Source: Pseudonocardiales bacterium | Lineage (GTDB): Bacteria > Actinomycetota > Actinomycetes > Mycobacteriales > Jatrophihabitantaceae | Assembly (NCBI GenBank): GCA_025465405.1 | Contig: JAODNL010000613.1 | Span: 1 to 7,759 of the forward strand | Direction: 5' to 3' | Length of the DNA: 7,759 bases | Shown: positions 1-6,198 of the stretch, piece by piece | Position numbering within the stretch: position 1 is the first letter of the stretch | Layout: the number at the start of each line of letters is the position of its first letter | Notes under the pieces: generated by a model | Told to the model about the DNA's origin: nothing | The model's database searches: none | What the model saw: the letters and a program-made list of their open reading frames with translations, nothing else | Made by a program: the position numbers and the translations under genes

Positions 1-157
1 GCTGATTGAATGCGGTCGCGCCGTCCGCGAGAAGAGCGTCGACTTTCGACAGTGCGGCCGTTTCGGCTGCGGTGTCAGCGGTCAGGTCAACGGCGGTCAT
101 GACCGCGGCGTTGCGACGGTAGCTGTAGGACAGCTCGGCGGTGTAGCTGGCAGCCAT
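1..157 (-). CDS. Unrecognised protein, 5' end only (52 codons in window)
   Basis: An open frame reads leftward from an ATG (complement of 155-157) and is still open at the window edge, giving the first 52 residues, beginning MAASYTAELSYSYRRNA. A GGAGA Shine-Dalgarno (complement of 162-166) lies a few bases upstream, which supports this start. The visible part is rich in Ala and Thr, with an N-terminal Tyr/Ser-rich patch. It shows no signal peptide or hydrophobic segment and I recognise no domain. It is divergent from the phospholipase-like operon across about 400 bp, so the two may or may not be co-regulated. The rest of the gene lies outside the window, so function cannot be inferred. Confidence 0.6.
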   Translation of the reverse strand, partial: MAASYTAELSYSYRRNAAVMTAVDLTADTAAETAALSKVDALLADGATAFNQ

Positions 158-328
158 GATTTCTCCAGGTGGTGGAGCGGACCTATGAAGTGCAGGAGCG
201 ACGTGAACGATGGCTGATACACGTCAGCGCGTGACGGCGACGTCCCGGCGCCGCAGGCGGCAGCGGTGTGAGACGATCGATTCTCCGAAGCGGCGCCAGG
301 TAGGGCCGGCCCGCCGACGGCGACCGTA

Positions 329-350
329 TCTCTTCGGGTGAACGAAGGGA
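329..350. repeat. Inverted repeat / potential stem-loop
   Basis: Bases 329-336 (TCTCTTCG) pair with 343-350 (CGAAGGGA), with one G-U wobble, around the loop GGTGAA. No T-run follows on either strand, so it is unlikely to be an intrinsic terminator. It could be an operator or an mRNA leader structure upstream of the phospholipase-like gene. Confidence 0.35.
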
Positions 351-449
351 AGAATCTTCTGCCCAGCCGCCGGTTGACCCGTCAAGCCTCGAAGCTGAAA
401 TCGACTCGCTTCGGTGGTGGCCGGTAGCTGGTTGCGTCCTCGAGCGGGA

Positions 450-474
450 GTGGCGGGTTCGATCCACACGCCAC
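450..474. repeat. Perfect 6-bp inverted repeat, 13-base loop
   Basis: GTGGCG (450-455) is perfectly complementary to CGCCAC (469-474). The structure is G/C rich and lies 12 bases before the first of two AGGAGG sites upstream of the phospholipase-like gene. No T-run follows. Its position suggests a leader-RNA or operator element, but chance in high-GC DNA is possible. Confidence 0.35.
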
Positions 475-550
475 GCACCCAAACGAGGAGGCAGTCGTGC
501 CTTGTGCCCATTCGGCACCGGGAGTAGCGTCCCGCCCGCTCCTTAACCGA

Positions 551-556
551 AGGAGG
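551..556 (+). promoter_or_regulatory. Strong ribosome binding site of the phospholipase-like gene
   Basis: AGGAGG, within GAAGGAGGGG, lies 4 bases before the ATG at 561. It fixes the start of the 817-residue protein. Confidence 0.85.
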
Positions 557-560
557 GGCT

Positions 561-3014
561 ATGCCCGGCTGGTACGTCCATCTGGAGGCAGGCCACCTGG
601 CTGCGGAACGCTTGCGCAGCGGGGACTTGCCGCAGGGATATCCCCTTACTCTGGCCGAGGCGGCCGAACTCGGCGACATCGCCCACCGTTGGCGCAATTA
701 CCTTGCCGCGGGCGCTCTAGGTCCAGACCTTTTCTTCGGGCTCCCTGACTACAAGGCCGGGACGGGCGCGTTCCTGTTGAATGCGATCGAGTGGGTGCTG
801 GACACCTGGCAGACACTCGACGACGACTTCATCAGCAAGTGGGAGAAGTGGGTCGGGCCGATCTCCACGGACCTCTCGCTGATCGAGGCCAATCTGACCG
901 GCGGGGTTCTGAACGAGATCGGCGAGGGTCTGAACGATCTGTCGGCGTCGGTGTTCAAGGCCTTCGAGACGCTGATCACGCGGTTCGGCGATCTCTGGGG
1001 TCTGCTGAGCAGCGGGGTGCCACAGGGTGTCGCCAACAGTGCATTTTTCTGGTCGGACATTTTCCACTACCGCAAGACAATGACGTTCCCGTGGCAGCTG
1101 TACAAGGATGCGGCGGCGGCGCGCTCGGCGGCACGGCTGGCGGGCGACGACGACGCGGCCGGCGACGCCGAGGGCAGGATGGCGTTTGCGATCGGCTGGA
1201 TGTGCCACTGCGGCACGGACGTGATCGGGCACTCCTTCACCAACACGAAGGTGGGCGGTCCATATCGCACGCACTGGCAGCGGCACCACCTGATCGAGAA
1301 CCACATGGATTCGCAGAACTACGGCGTAGGGCATGGCTCCAGCGCGTATTACGAGATGTACGGCAAGTCGGCGCTGCATTTTCGGCTGGCCTTCCGGGAC
1401 GCCGGTAATCCTCCGCCGGACCCCGCGTACGCCGGGCGTGATGACCAGCCGGCGTACGACTATTTCACCGGCTTCCCGGCATACGACTTGTCGGAGAGCG
1501 CGCTCGGCGACCAGAACCGACACCAGTTCTACGACCTGGACACCAACGACCTGCCCGACCACCTCAAACAGGCGATCATCGAGACGATGGGAAAGGTGTT
1601 CCCGAACGACGGCCCGCAAGTGCTGACGCACGATCCCTCCTTCTCCACGACCGATCCGGCCACGGGGCAGCCGACGGGGCGCCCGAACGAGACGGCGATG
1701 GCCGAGATGTGGCAGTTGGTCTACCGCTATCTGAAATTCGCGGGGTCCGACGGCTTCTCTCCCTCGCTTCCCCCGCCGCCGGCATTCATCAACGACCACC
1801 CGTTCCCGACGCCGCCGGGCAGCTCCTCGGTGGGCGACGACCCGTCGCGCGGCGCGGACCCGGACGACAACTCGTTCAACCTGCTGGACCTGCTGTTGGC
1901 GATCTTCGCGTGGATCATCTACATCGCCGAGGTAATCGTCTGGCTGGTGACTGTGTTGCCGGGGCTGATCATCGACGCCGCAACTTTCCCGTTGCGCGAA
2001 GCTCTGTACTGGGCGTTCGTCGTTCCGGCCTGGAACCTCTACCTGCTCTCTCGCCGGATGCTGGTGATGGAGGCTTACCTGATGCCGCGTCCGGACGAGG
2101 TGGATCGCGGCCTGGTCACCATGGGTGTCGCACCCGGCAACCCGTGGCCGGACCTGCTCGGGGACCTCTTCGATCCGACCGGTTATTACACCGGGCCACC
2201 GAGCGGAACACCGTTCGACGAGCCGTCCGGCCGCACCTCGTCGGGCAGCGAGTGGGACAAGGACTCTGCGTATCCGCGGGCAATCGTGATGGACTCAGCG
2301 CCGGTGATCGCCCAGCTCGGCCTCGTCCCGGGACCACTGCTGTCGTGGATACCGAAGACGCCGAGCGAGTGGGTCGCGCCGTGGAACTACCCGGAGCGGA
2401 CCGTGGACGGCAGCATCGTCGGTTGGGAGGCGGCGCTCACCCACGCCGGCCCGTGGGTGCAGGGCGACCAGACCTCCTTGCTGCTCACGAACATCGGCGG
2501 TGACCCGGCCGCGACGGCTGACTACGAGTCGGCGAAGGACCCAGCGACGACCGAGGCGCACTCAGCGACGTACCTTCCGCAGAACCGGACACTCGGCGGC
2601 CCGGTGGACTACTCGCTGCACATCATCGGCGAGCTCGCGGCCGCCGCCGACGCGGATGCCTGCCCGCTGCCGGACATGAACCTCGATTCGGACCGCGGGT
2701 ACGCGGCCCACACGTGGGACTGGGTGCGACACACGGAGGCAGACGGCCCTGCGTTCCTGGCCGATCCGAAGATCACCTCCGACCCGGCGGAGAACGTCCG
2801 ATACCTCTTCCGGCAACCATGCACGGTGCCGCAGGGTTACGACCCGAACTGGAGCCCATCGCACACCCACTACGACTTCCAGCAGGCCCTGCGCATCCAC
2901 TACCTCGACCCCGACGCGCCTGCACCGGACCCATGCGACCCCAAGGGAAACCCAATCGACCCACGCGACCGCGATCGTGCCGGCGTTCCACCGGAGGGAG
3001 GGCGGAAGGGGTGA
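561..3014 (+). CDS. Zinc-dependent phospholipase C-like membrane protein
   Basis: This 817-residue protein has an N-terminal half resembling the zinc-dependent phospholipase C family (PF00882-like, B. cereus PLC / alpha-toxin fold). Candidate metal ligands appear in family order: His7 in the opening PGWYVH, Asp56 in GPDLFF, His169 in FHYRK, His216 and Asp220 in WMCHCGTD, His224 in GHSF, and His242-x3-Glu246 in RHHLIENHMD. By family knowledge such enzymes hydrolyse phospholipid headgroups with three zinc ions; the actual substrate here is unknown. No signal peptide is seen. Residues about 441-475 and 480-496 are strongly hydrophobic, giving likely membrane segments. Residues 398-437 form a Pro/Asp-rich linker, and 500-817 match no domain I know. 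It is far longer than classical PLC (about 245-400 residues). Its stop overlaps the start of the next gene (GTGA). The start is fixed by AGGAGG 4 bases upstream. Confidence 0.75.
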   Translation: MPGWYVHLEAGHLAAERLRSGDLPQGYPLTLAEAAELGDIAHRWRNYLAAGALGPDLFFGLPDYKAGTGAFLLNAIEWVLDTWQTLDDDFISKWEKWVGPISTDLSLIEANLTGGVLNEIGEGLNDLSASVFKAFETLITRFGDLWGLLSSGVPQGVANSAFFWSDIFHYRKTMTFPWQLYKDAAAARSAARLAGDDDAAGDAEGRMAFAIGWMCHCGTDVIGHSFTNTKVGGPYRTHWQRHHLIENHMDSQNYGVGHGSSAYYEMYGKSALHFRLAFRDAGNPPPDPAYAGRDDQPAYDYFTGFPAYDLSESALGDQNRHQFYDLDTNDLPDHLKQAIIETMGKVFPNDGPQVLTHDPSFSTTDPATGQPTGRPNETAMAEMWQLVYRYLKFAGSDGFSPSLPPPPAFINDHPFPTPPGSSSVGDDPSRGADPDDNSFNLLDLLLAIFAWIIYIAEVIVWLVTVLPGLIIDAATFPLREALYWAFVVPAWNLYLLSRRMLVMEAYLMPRPDEVDRGLVTMGVAPGNPWPDLLGDLFDPTGYYTGPPSGTPFDEPSGRTSSGSEWDKDSAYPRAIVMDSAPVIAQLGLVPGPLLSWIPKTPSEWVAPWNYPERTVDGSIVGWEAALTHAGPWVQGDQTSLLLTNIGGDPAATADYESAKDPATTEAHSATYLPQNRTLGGPVDYSLHIIGELAAAADADACPLPDMNLDSDRGYAAHTWDWVRHTEADGPAFLADPKITSDPAENVRYLFRQPCTVPQGYDPNWSPSHTHYDFQQALRIHYLDPDAPAPDPCDPKGNPIDPRDRDRAGVPPEGGRKG

Positions 3015-4333
3015 ACACCCACGGCACAGAGCCGACGGACGGCCCCGATCAGCCTGTCGATCGCGACGAGCACCAGCCGCTTACCGCGGAGCAGGACGCC
3101 TCGGAGCGCGGCGCGGGCAGCCATGACGGCATCGGTGCGCACCTGGACCCCGGCCCCGGGCCTGACGGTGACCCCCACTGGCAGCCGGACGAGGGCTTCA
3201 TCGGCGAGGTCCGCAAGACATTCCAAGGGCTGCTCGGCGACAAGCGGCGCTACCTCCGAAACGACACGTTCTGGCCGTACCTGGTGATCCGCGCGATGCC
3301 GGGGGACAAAGGTGCCCGTCCGCTGTGGCCCCCGACCGCGACGTGGGAGAGCCCGGACCTGCTGCTCATGCCCGCCGAGGTGACCGGGCCCTTCGATCGC
3401 TCGCAGCTCGTCGCGCAGCCGGTGGCCGGCCGCAGCTACCGGGTGTTCGTCCACGTGTGGAATCTGGGCCGGCATCCCGCGATCGGCGTACGCGTGCGGG
3501 CGTGGTGGGTGCAGCCGGGGTTCTTCAACCCGGCGACGTCGACGCAGTTCCCACCGACGATGATCGGCGGGGCATGGGCGAATCTCGGCGACCGAACGCA
3601 GCCGACCTGTCACCAGATCGTCGAGATCGGGACACCGTGGACCGTGGTGCAGGACAACGACGCGCACGAGTGTCTGCTCGCCGCGGCAGACTGTTTCGGC
3701 GACACGTGGTCGGGCTCGCTCGACGCGAACGGCGACCGGCACGTCGGCCAGCGCAACCTGACGATCGCGGCGGCGTCCTTCGACCTCGGTCCCCTGCTGG
3801 CGCATCTGGCCCGCGCGCTACCGCGCGGCGCGGACCTCAACATCATGCACGCGGGACCGGCGGCTGACGTCGTGCTGAAGGTGCACTTCGAGGCCCCGGT
3901 CGCGCGTCCCCCCACCGAACTCCCAGGCGTGCCCGTGGCCGGGCTCGGCACGCACCTAGGAACACTGACTCGGGTCGCCGAACGGCGCGTATTCGTCCCC
4001 ACCGATCGGCTCGAAGCGCCCGAGGAAGGATTCGCCGCGATAGCGACAGGCGGCCCGACGATAAGCGGCGCCGTGCACGCGATGACTGACGAGCAGCGGC
4101 TTCGGGTCGGAAAGATCATTGAGGCCCCATCGCCGGAGTTGCTCGGCCGGGTGCTGACTGAGCATTTCGCATTACCCGACCTTCGCGCCGGCACGCTCGC
4201 TGCAGCGCTCGGCGGAGGCACCGGCACCGCCCACCTGCTGCGGTTCGTGGCGGTGCAGTCCGGTCAGTTCGTCGGCGGCTACAGCGTCCTCGTCACCGAC
4301 GCGCGCATTGACCAGCGCGAATCAAAGCAGTAG
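3011..4333 (+). CDS. CARDB/Ig-like partner protein of the phospholipase-like gene
   Basis: I chose the GTG at 3011, which overlaps the upstream TGA as GTGA and has the purine-rich GGCGGAAGGGG just before it. This gives 440 residues. The frame is open further upstream (to 2714), but that part overlaps the phospholipase-like gene and reads as an Arg/Pro-rich shadow. Residues 1-60 are acidic and look disordered. Residues about 115-295 look like a CARDB-type/immunoglobulin-like domain: VAGRSYRVFVHVWNLGRHPA (138-157), then VRVRAWW, a HECLLAAADCF stretch (219-229) and RHVGQRNLTI (243-252). A C-terminal beta-rich unit ends in GQFVGGYSVLVTD (418-430). There is no signal peptide, membrane helix or catalytic motif. 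Translational coupling suggests it acts with the phospholipase-like protein, perhaps as a binding or scaffold subunit; that is inference. CDS call is strong, fold call moderate. Confidence 0.75.
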   Translation: MNTHGTEPTDGPDQPVDRDEHQPLTAEQDASERGAGSHDGIGAHLDPGPGPDGDPHWQPDEGFIGEVRKTFQGLLGDKRRYLRNDTFWPYLVIRAMPGDKGARPLWPPTATWESPDLLLMPAEVTGPFDRSQLVAQPVAGRSYRVFVHVWNLGRHPAIGVRVRAWWVQPGFFNPATSTQFPPTMIGGAWANLGDRTQPTCHQIVEIGTPWTVVQDNDAHECLLAAADCFGDTWSGSLDANGDRHVGQRNLTIAAASFDLGPLLAHLARALPRGADLNIMHAGPAADVVLKVHFEAPVARPPTELPGVPVAGLGTHLGTLTRVAERRVFVPTDRLEAPEEGFAAIATGGPTISGAVHAMTDEQRLRVGKIIEAPSPELLGRVLTEHFALPDLRAGTLAAALGGGTGTAHLLRFVAVQSGQFVGGYSVLVTDARIDQRESKQ

Positions 4334-4367
4334 AACGGCGCCAATCGGAGCCAAGTCGGTGATCTAG

Positions 4368-4619
4368 GCATTCGGCATGGTGTTGGGCTTGCTGGCGTGG
4401 TTCGCGGTTCAGGCGACAGTCACCGTCTATGCGGTCGAGGCCGATGTGGTGCGGGCGCGCAGGCTCTGGCCGAGAAGCATCGTCCAGCCCCCGTTAACCC
4501 CGGCCGACAAGCGAAGCCTCCAGGCAGCGGCTGAGACGGAGGTCAGACGGCCTGAGCAGCAGGTGACGACACGATTCAGTCCTGCTGGCCACCACCGTCG
4601 CCGCGATGGAGCGGAGTAA
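4368..4619 (+). pseudogene. 3' remnant of a BrkB/YihY-family membrane protein gene
   Basis: The frame translates as AFG followed by MVLGLLAWFAVQATVTVYAV and then ADVVRARRLWPRS, PPLTPADKRS and RRPEQQV. This is the pattern I know from the C-terminal end of actinobacterial YihY/virulence factor BrkB-family inner-membrane proteins: last transmembrane helix, then a cytoplasmic tail with the ARRLWPRS and PPLT motifs. Full members have roughly 280-400 residues and about six helices. Only about 80 codons remain, and an in-frame TAG (4365-4367) closes the frame just upstream. An ATG at 4377 could start an 80-residue product, but it has no good ribosome site (upstream GGCATTCGGC) and would hold a single helix. 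I therefore read it as a remnant. Confidence 0.65.
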
Positions 4620-4788
4620 CGCATGACATGAGCGTCGCCGTTCGTTAACGCCAGCGTTCGCCGATTCGCTCATACGCCCGTCTATGCGATGGCCGGTGGT
4701 CTGCAATATAGGCAATACCGGCGACATTTCGCAGACGGCCTGGAACACTTCGGGAATGAGCTATGTGCGGGGGAGCCAAGCCGAATCG
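4620..4788. other. Noncoding stretch after the BrkB remnant
   Basis: No gene is supported here. The only structure noted is the 8-bp palindrome CGTTAACG (4643-4650). An open plus-strand frame from ATG 4684 runs through the right part into the next ORF, but its first 35 codons have no ribosome site and no family-like character. Confidence 0.3.
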
Positions 4789-5034
4789 ATGATCTTCAGC
4801 GACGAGGGGATCGAATATGGGCCTGCTGGTCTCGCACACGTCGTCGACACGGAGTCGGCGTTGAACGGACGCAACGCGGCGGTCGGCTACGCAGTCTGTG
4901 GCGAAGCCGTCCTAATCTGGCAGCAGCCCTTCGATCCCAATCTTCCCGACGTCCACGATGCGTGCGCAGCTGTAGCTGCGACGGAACGCCGGCAGGCCGA
5001 CTCAATCGCCCAGCCGGCCTTCCCCCGAAGGTAG
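4789..5034 (+). CDS. Small hypothetical protein, 81 residues, start uncertain
   Basis: I do not recognise this family. The likely product has a balanced, protein-like composition: EYGPAGLAHVVDTESAL, then AVCGEAVLIWQQPFDP and DVHDACAAVAATER. It has two cysteines, one in AVCGEAV and one in HDACAAV, and no signal peptide. The ATG at 4789 has GGGGGAG (4769-4775) 13 bases upstream, rather far. In-frame ATGs at 4756 and 4684 have weaker sites, so the start is uncertain, and the conserved-looking part begins only around 4813. It lies between a BrkB remnant and a minus-strand gene, in a region full of gene debris, so it could itself be the 3' part of a larger gene. Confidence 0.4.
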   Translation: MIFSDEGIEYGPAGLAHVVDTESALNGRNAAVGYAVCGEAVLIWQQPFDPNLPDVHDACAAVAATERRQADSIAQPAFPRR

Positions 5035-5150
5035 GTCCGATTATGAGGCCCACCCCCTTTCGCGAGCCCTTCGTCCACTGCAAGCAGCAGATGGACCATC
5101 GGACGGCGCTCGGATCGTCTGGCTTCTCGTGGACCTATCGTTGCTTCCCG

Positions 5151-5387
5151 CTACTTGCTGGGCTGGGGTGTCGAGCAGTGGATTTTGGGGTTCGCGCCGA
5201 CGTAGTTGAGCGGTCCAGCCAGGATGGTGACCGCGATGGTGCTGGCCTTGGCGCAGGTGGTGTCCGAGCCGCGGTAGTAATGGCGCTGACCTGCGGCGAT
5301 GGCGCCGCTGACCAGCCAGATCACGAGCAACACGGCGATGCCGGCTTCGCCTCGTGCGCGGGTGCGGCCGCCACGCCAGGTAGTCAT
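5151..5387 (-). CDS. Small membrane protein, 78 residues, conserved-hypothetical type
   Basis: The gene reads leftward from ATG (complement of 5385-5387) to TAG (complement of 5151-5153). The product has an Arg-rich N-terminus (1-15), a clear transmembrane helix (about 16-34, AGIAVLLVIWLVSGAIAAGQ) and a C-terminal part with a second hydrophobic stretch (49-63, STIAVTILAGPLNYVG). Two cysteines (45 and 71) might form a disulfide. The helix, then GQR-YY-SDT-C, then AGPLNY-G-NPK--C layout resembles small uncharacterised membrane proteins common in actinomycetes; no function is known to me. No strong Shine-Dalgarno is visible; the nearest is AGGG 11-12 bases upstream. Its start codon abuts the truncated VOC gene on the other strand, as though the two were joined by a deletion or insertion. 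It appears intact. Confidence 0.65.
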   Translation of the reverse strand: MTTWRGGRTRARGEAGIAVLLVIWLVSGAIAAGQRHYYRGSDTTCAKASTIAVTILAGPLNYVGANPKIHCSTPQPSK

Positions 5388-5702
5388 GGAGGCGGTTTAC
5401 CCTGGGGCGTCCCGGCCGACCACCGTAACGACCGCGCGGCTCTCGTCGACCCCGACGGTGCCGGGCCGCGGCTGTTCTTCCAGAAGGTGCCCGAGCCGAA
5501 GACGGCCAAGAACCGCGTGCACCTCGACCTCCGTGCGGCCGCCGGCGTACCGCCGGAGGGCCGGACGGACGCCCTCGAGGCCGAGTGCACCCGCCTGGTC
5601 GCTCTCGGCGCGCGTCGGGTGCAGCGATTGGAGGCCGATGGCATCAACGGCGTCTGCATCGTGATGCAGGACCCCGACGGCAACGAGTTCTGCCTCGACT
5701 GA
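5388..5702 (+). pseudogene. 5'-truncated VOC (glyoxalase/bleomycin-resistance-like) gene
   Basis: The last 104 codons before the TGA at 5700-5702 read as the C-terminal part of a VOC-superfamily protein: NDRAALVDPDGAGPRLFFQK, VPEPKTAKNRVHLDL, a helix with LEAECTRLVALGA, and the terminal VMQDPDGNEFCLD. In this superfamily the His of RVHLDL and the Glu of GNEF are typical metal-site positions, and both are present. Full-length relatives start about 40-50 residues earlier with a first beta-alpha-beta module. Here the family-like sequence fades at about 5388-5400, and no ATG or GTG lies in frame between there and 5489. The frame continues open to 4689, but that upstream sequence is not VOC-like and overlaps the minus-strand membrane protein gene. 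I infer loss of the 5' end. Confidence 0.65.
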
Positions 5703-5712
5703 ACACCGTTGC

Positions 5713-5841
5713 TTACGGCACCAATCCTGCCGCGTGCCGGCCGGCGGCGGCCGCGGCGAGGAAGAACGAGGTGTCCTCGGCGAGGCCGCGGCCCATCCTC
5801 GACAGCGACGCGCCGCCGTCGCGGAGCGCCAGGTCCAACGA
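5713..5841 (-). pseudogene. 3' remnant of a DUF3866-like gene
   Basis: In the minus frame ending at TAA (complement of 5713-5715) the translation is SLDLALRDGGASLSRMGRGL followed by AEDTSFFLAAAAAGRHAA and GLVP. The LS-MGRGL-ED--FFLAAAAAGRHAA signature matches my memory of the extreme C-terminus of DUF3866 proteins, an actinobacterial family of about 350-400 residues. Upstream codons in this frame (5842 onward, minus strand) lose that character, and there is no ATG or GTG start giving a sensible protein. The remnant is convergent with the truncated VOC gene; the two stops are separated by 10 bases (5703-5712). The assignment rests on about 40 residues, so it is moderate. Confidence 0.5.
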
Positions 5842-5859
5842 CGCGGGCGGGGGTTGGCG

Positions 5860-6198
5860 GCGGACGGTCGTGGCCGGGGTCGTACGTGACCTGTGGACCG
5901 AGCCGTATCCGAAGACGGCGCCGGTCCGGCGGTCGATCTCGTTCCTCGCGCCGGAGCCGTCGTGACTGCACGTCGGCGTCGCCGCACCAGACGTGGCCTG
6001 GTGGCAGATCCTCGGACGCGGCCACCTGGACCGACTCGGCGGACCGCCCGACGGTGCCGTCCCCTCGGTGACGGCCGCTGGGAACTCACCCTCGGCAACC
6101 CCGAGGACTGGATCTCCGGAGACACCTACGACGTCGACGTCGTCCGCGCCGCCTACGACACCCTCGTCCCACTACTCAGGCCCAGCACGAGCATCTGA
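5860..6198 (+). pseudogene. Decayed 3' gene fragment with stop and frameshift
   Basis: Two plus frames together look like one protein. Frame one reads VVRDLWTEPYPKTAPVRRSI, SFLAPEPS, then TGA (5963-5965), then LHVGVAAPDVAWWQILGRGH and LDRLGGPPDGAV. Near 6058-6064 (GTCCCCTCGG) the protein-like reading jumps frame and continues PLGDGRWELTLGNPEDWISG, DTYDVDVVRAAYDTLVPLLR and ends at TGA (6196-6198). Adding one C to the CCCC run would join the two halves as GAVPLGDGRWEL, so a single-base deletion explains it. The TGA could derive from TGG. I do not recognise the family. The left limit is uncertain, since this area overlaps the DUF3866-like remnant on the other strand. A sequencing error in the C-run cannot be excluded. 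Confidence 0.45.

Larger units (their letters stand above)
158..560. promoter_or_regulatory. Divergent intergenic region with several inverted repeats
   Basis: This 403-bp stretch separates two divergent genes and must contain promoters for both. I see no convincing protein gene inside it. Structures visible: CGTCA/TGACG arms with a 5-base gap (222-236); an 8-bp imperfect stem (329-336 with 343-350, one G-U pair, 6-base loop); a GAAGA-A-TCTTC palindrome (349-359) overlapping that stem; and a 6-bp stem GTGGCG/CGCCAC with a 13-base loop (450-474). TTGACC at 374-379 could be a -35 box, but the sequence 17 bases on (GAAATC) is a poor -10, so I do not call a promoter. A second AGGAGG (486-491) sits 5 bases before a GTG at 497. 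Confidence 0.5.

Noticed and set aside
450..474. tRNA T-arm-like GGTTCGATCC, possible tRNA or attachment site
   Set aside because: The flanking bases do not form a 5-bp T-stem around the TTCGATC loop, and no acceptor, D or anticodon arms can be placed upstream.
183..697. Two minus-strand frames (111 and 157 codons) in the intergenic region
   Set aside because: Arg/Ser/Pro-rich, no family pattern, one runs into the phospholipase-like gene antisense; no ribosome site.
717..1799. 360-codon minus-strand frame inside the phospholipase-like gene
   Set aside because: Antisense shadow typical of high-GC coding DNA; Arg/Val-rich with no domain, while the plus frame has clear family motifs.
2714..3010. 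Upstream extension of the partner protein frame
   Set aside because: It overlaps the phospholipase-like gene by 300 bp and is Arg/Pro-rich. The GTG at 3011 with GTGA overlap is a much better start.
2900..3805. 301-codon minus-strand frame
   Set aside because: Antisense shadow of the partner gene; no family character.
4689..5702. One long plus-strand frame of 337 codons
   Set aside because: Only its last ~104 codons look like protein (VOC C-terminus). The first part is out of frame with the 4789-5034 ORF and antisense to the 5151-5387 membrane protein gene, with Arg/Gly-rich shadow composition.
5397..6125. 242-codon minus-strand frame
   Set aside because: Extremely Arg/Pro/Ser-rich shadow. 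The protein-like DUF3866 signature on this strand lies in a different frame.
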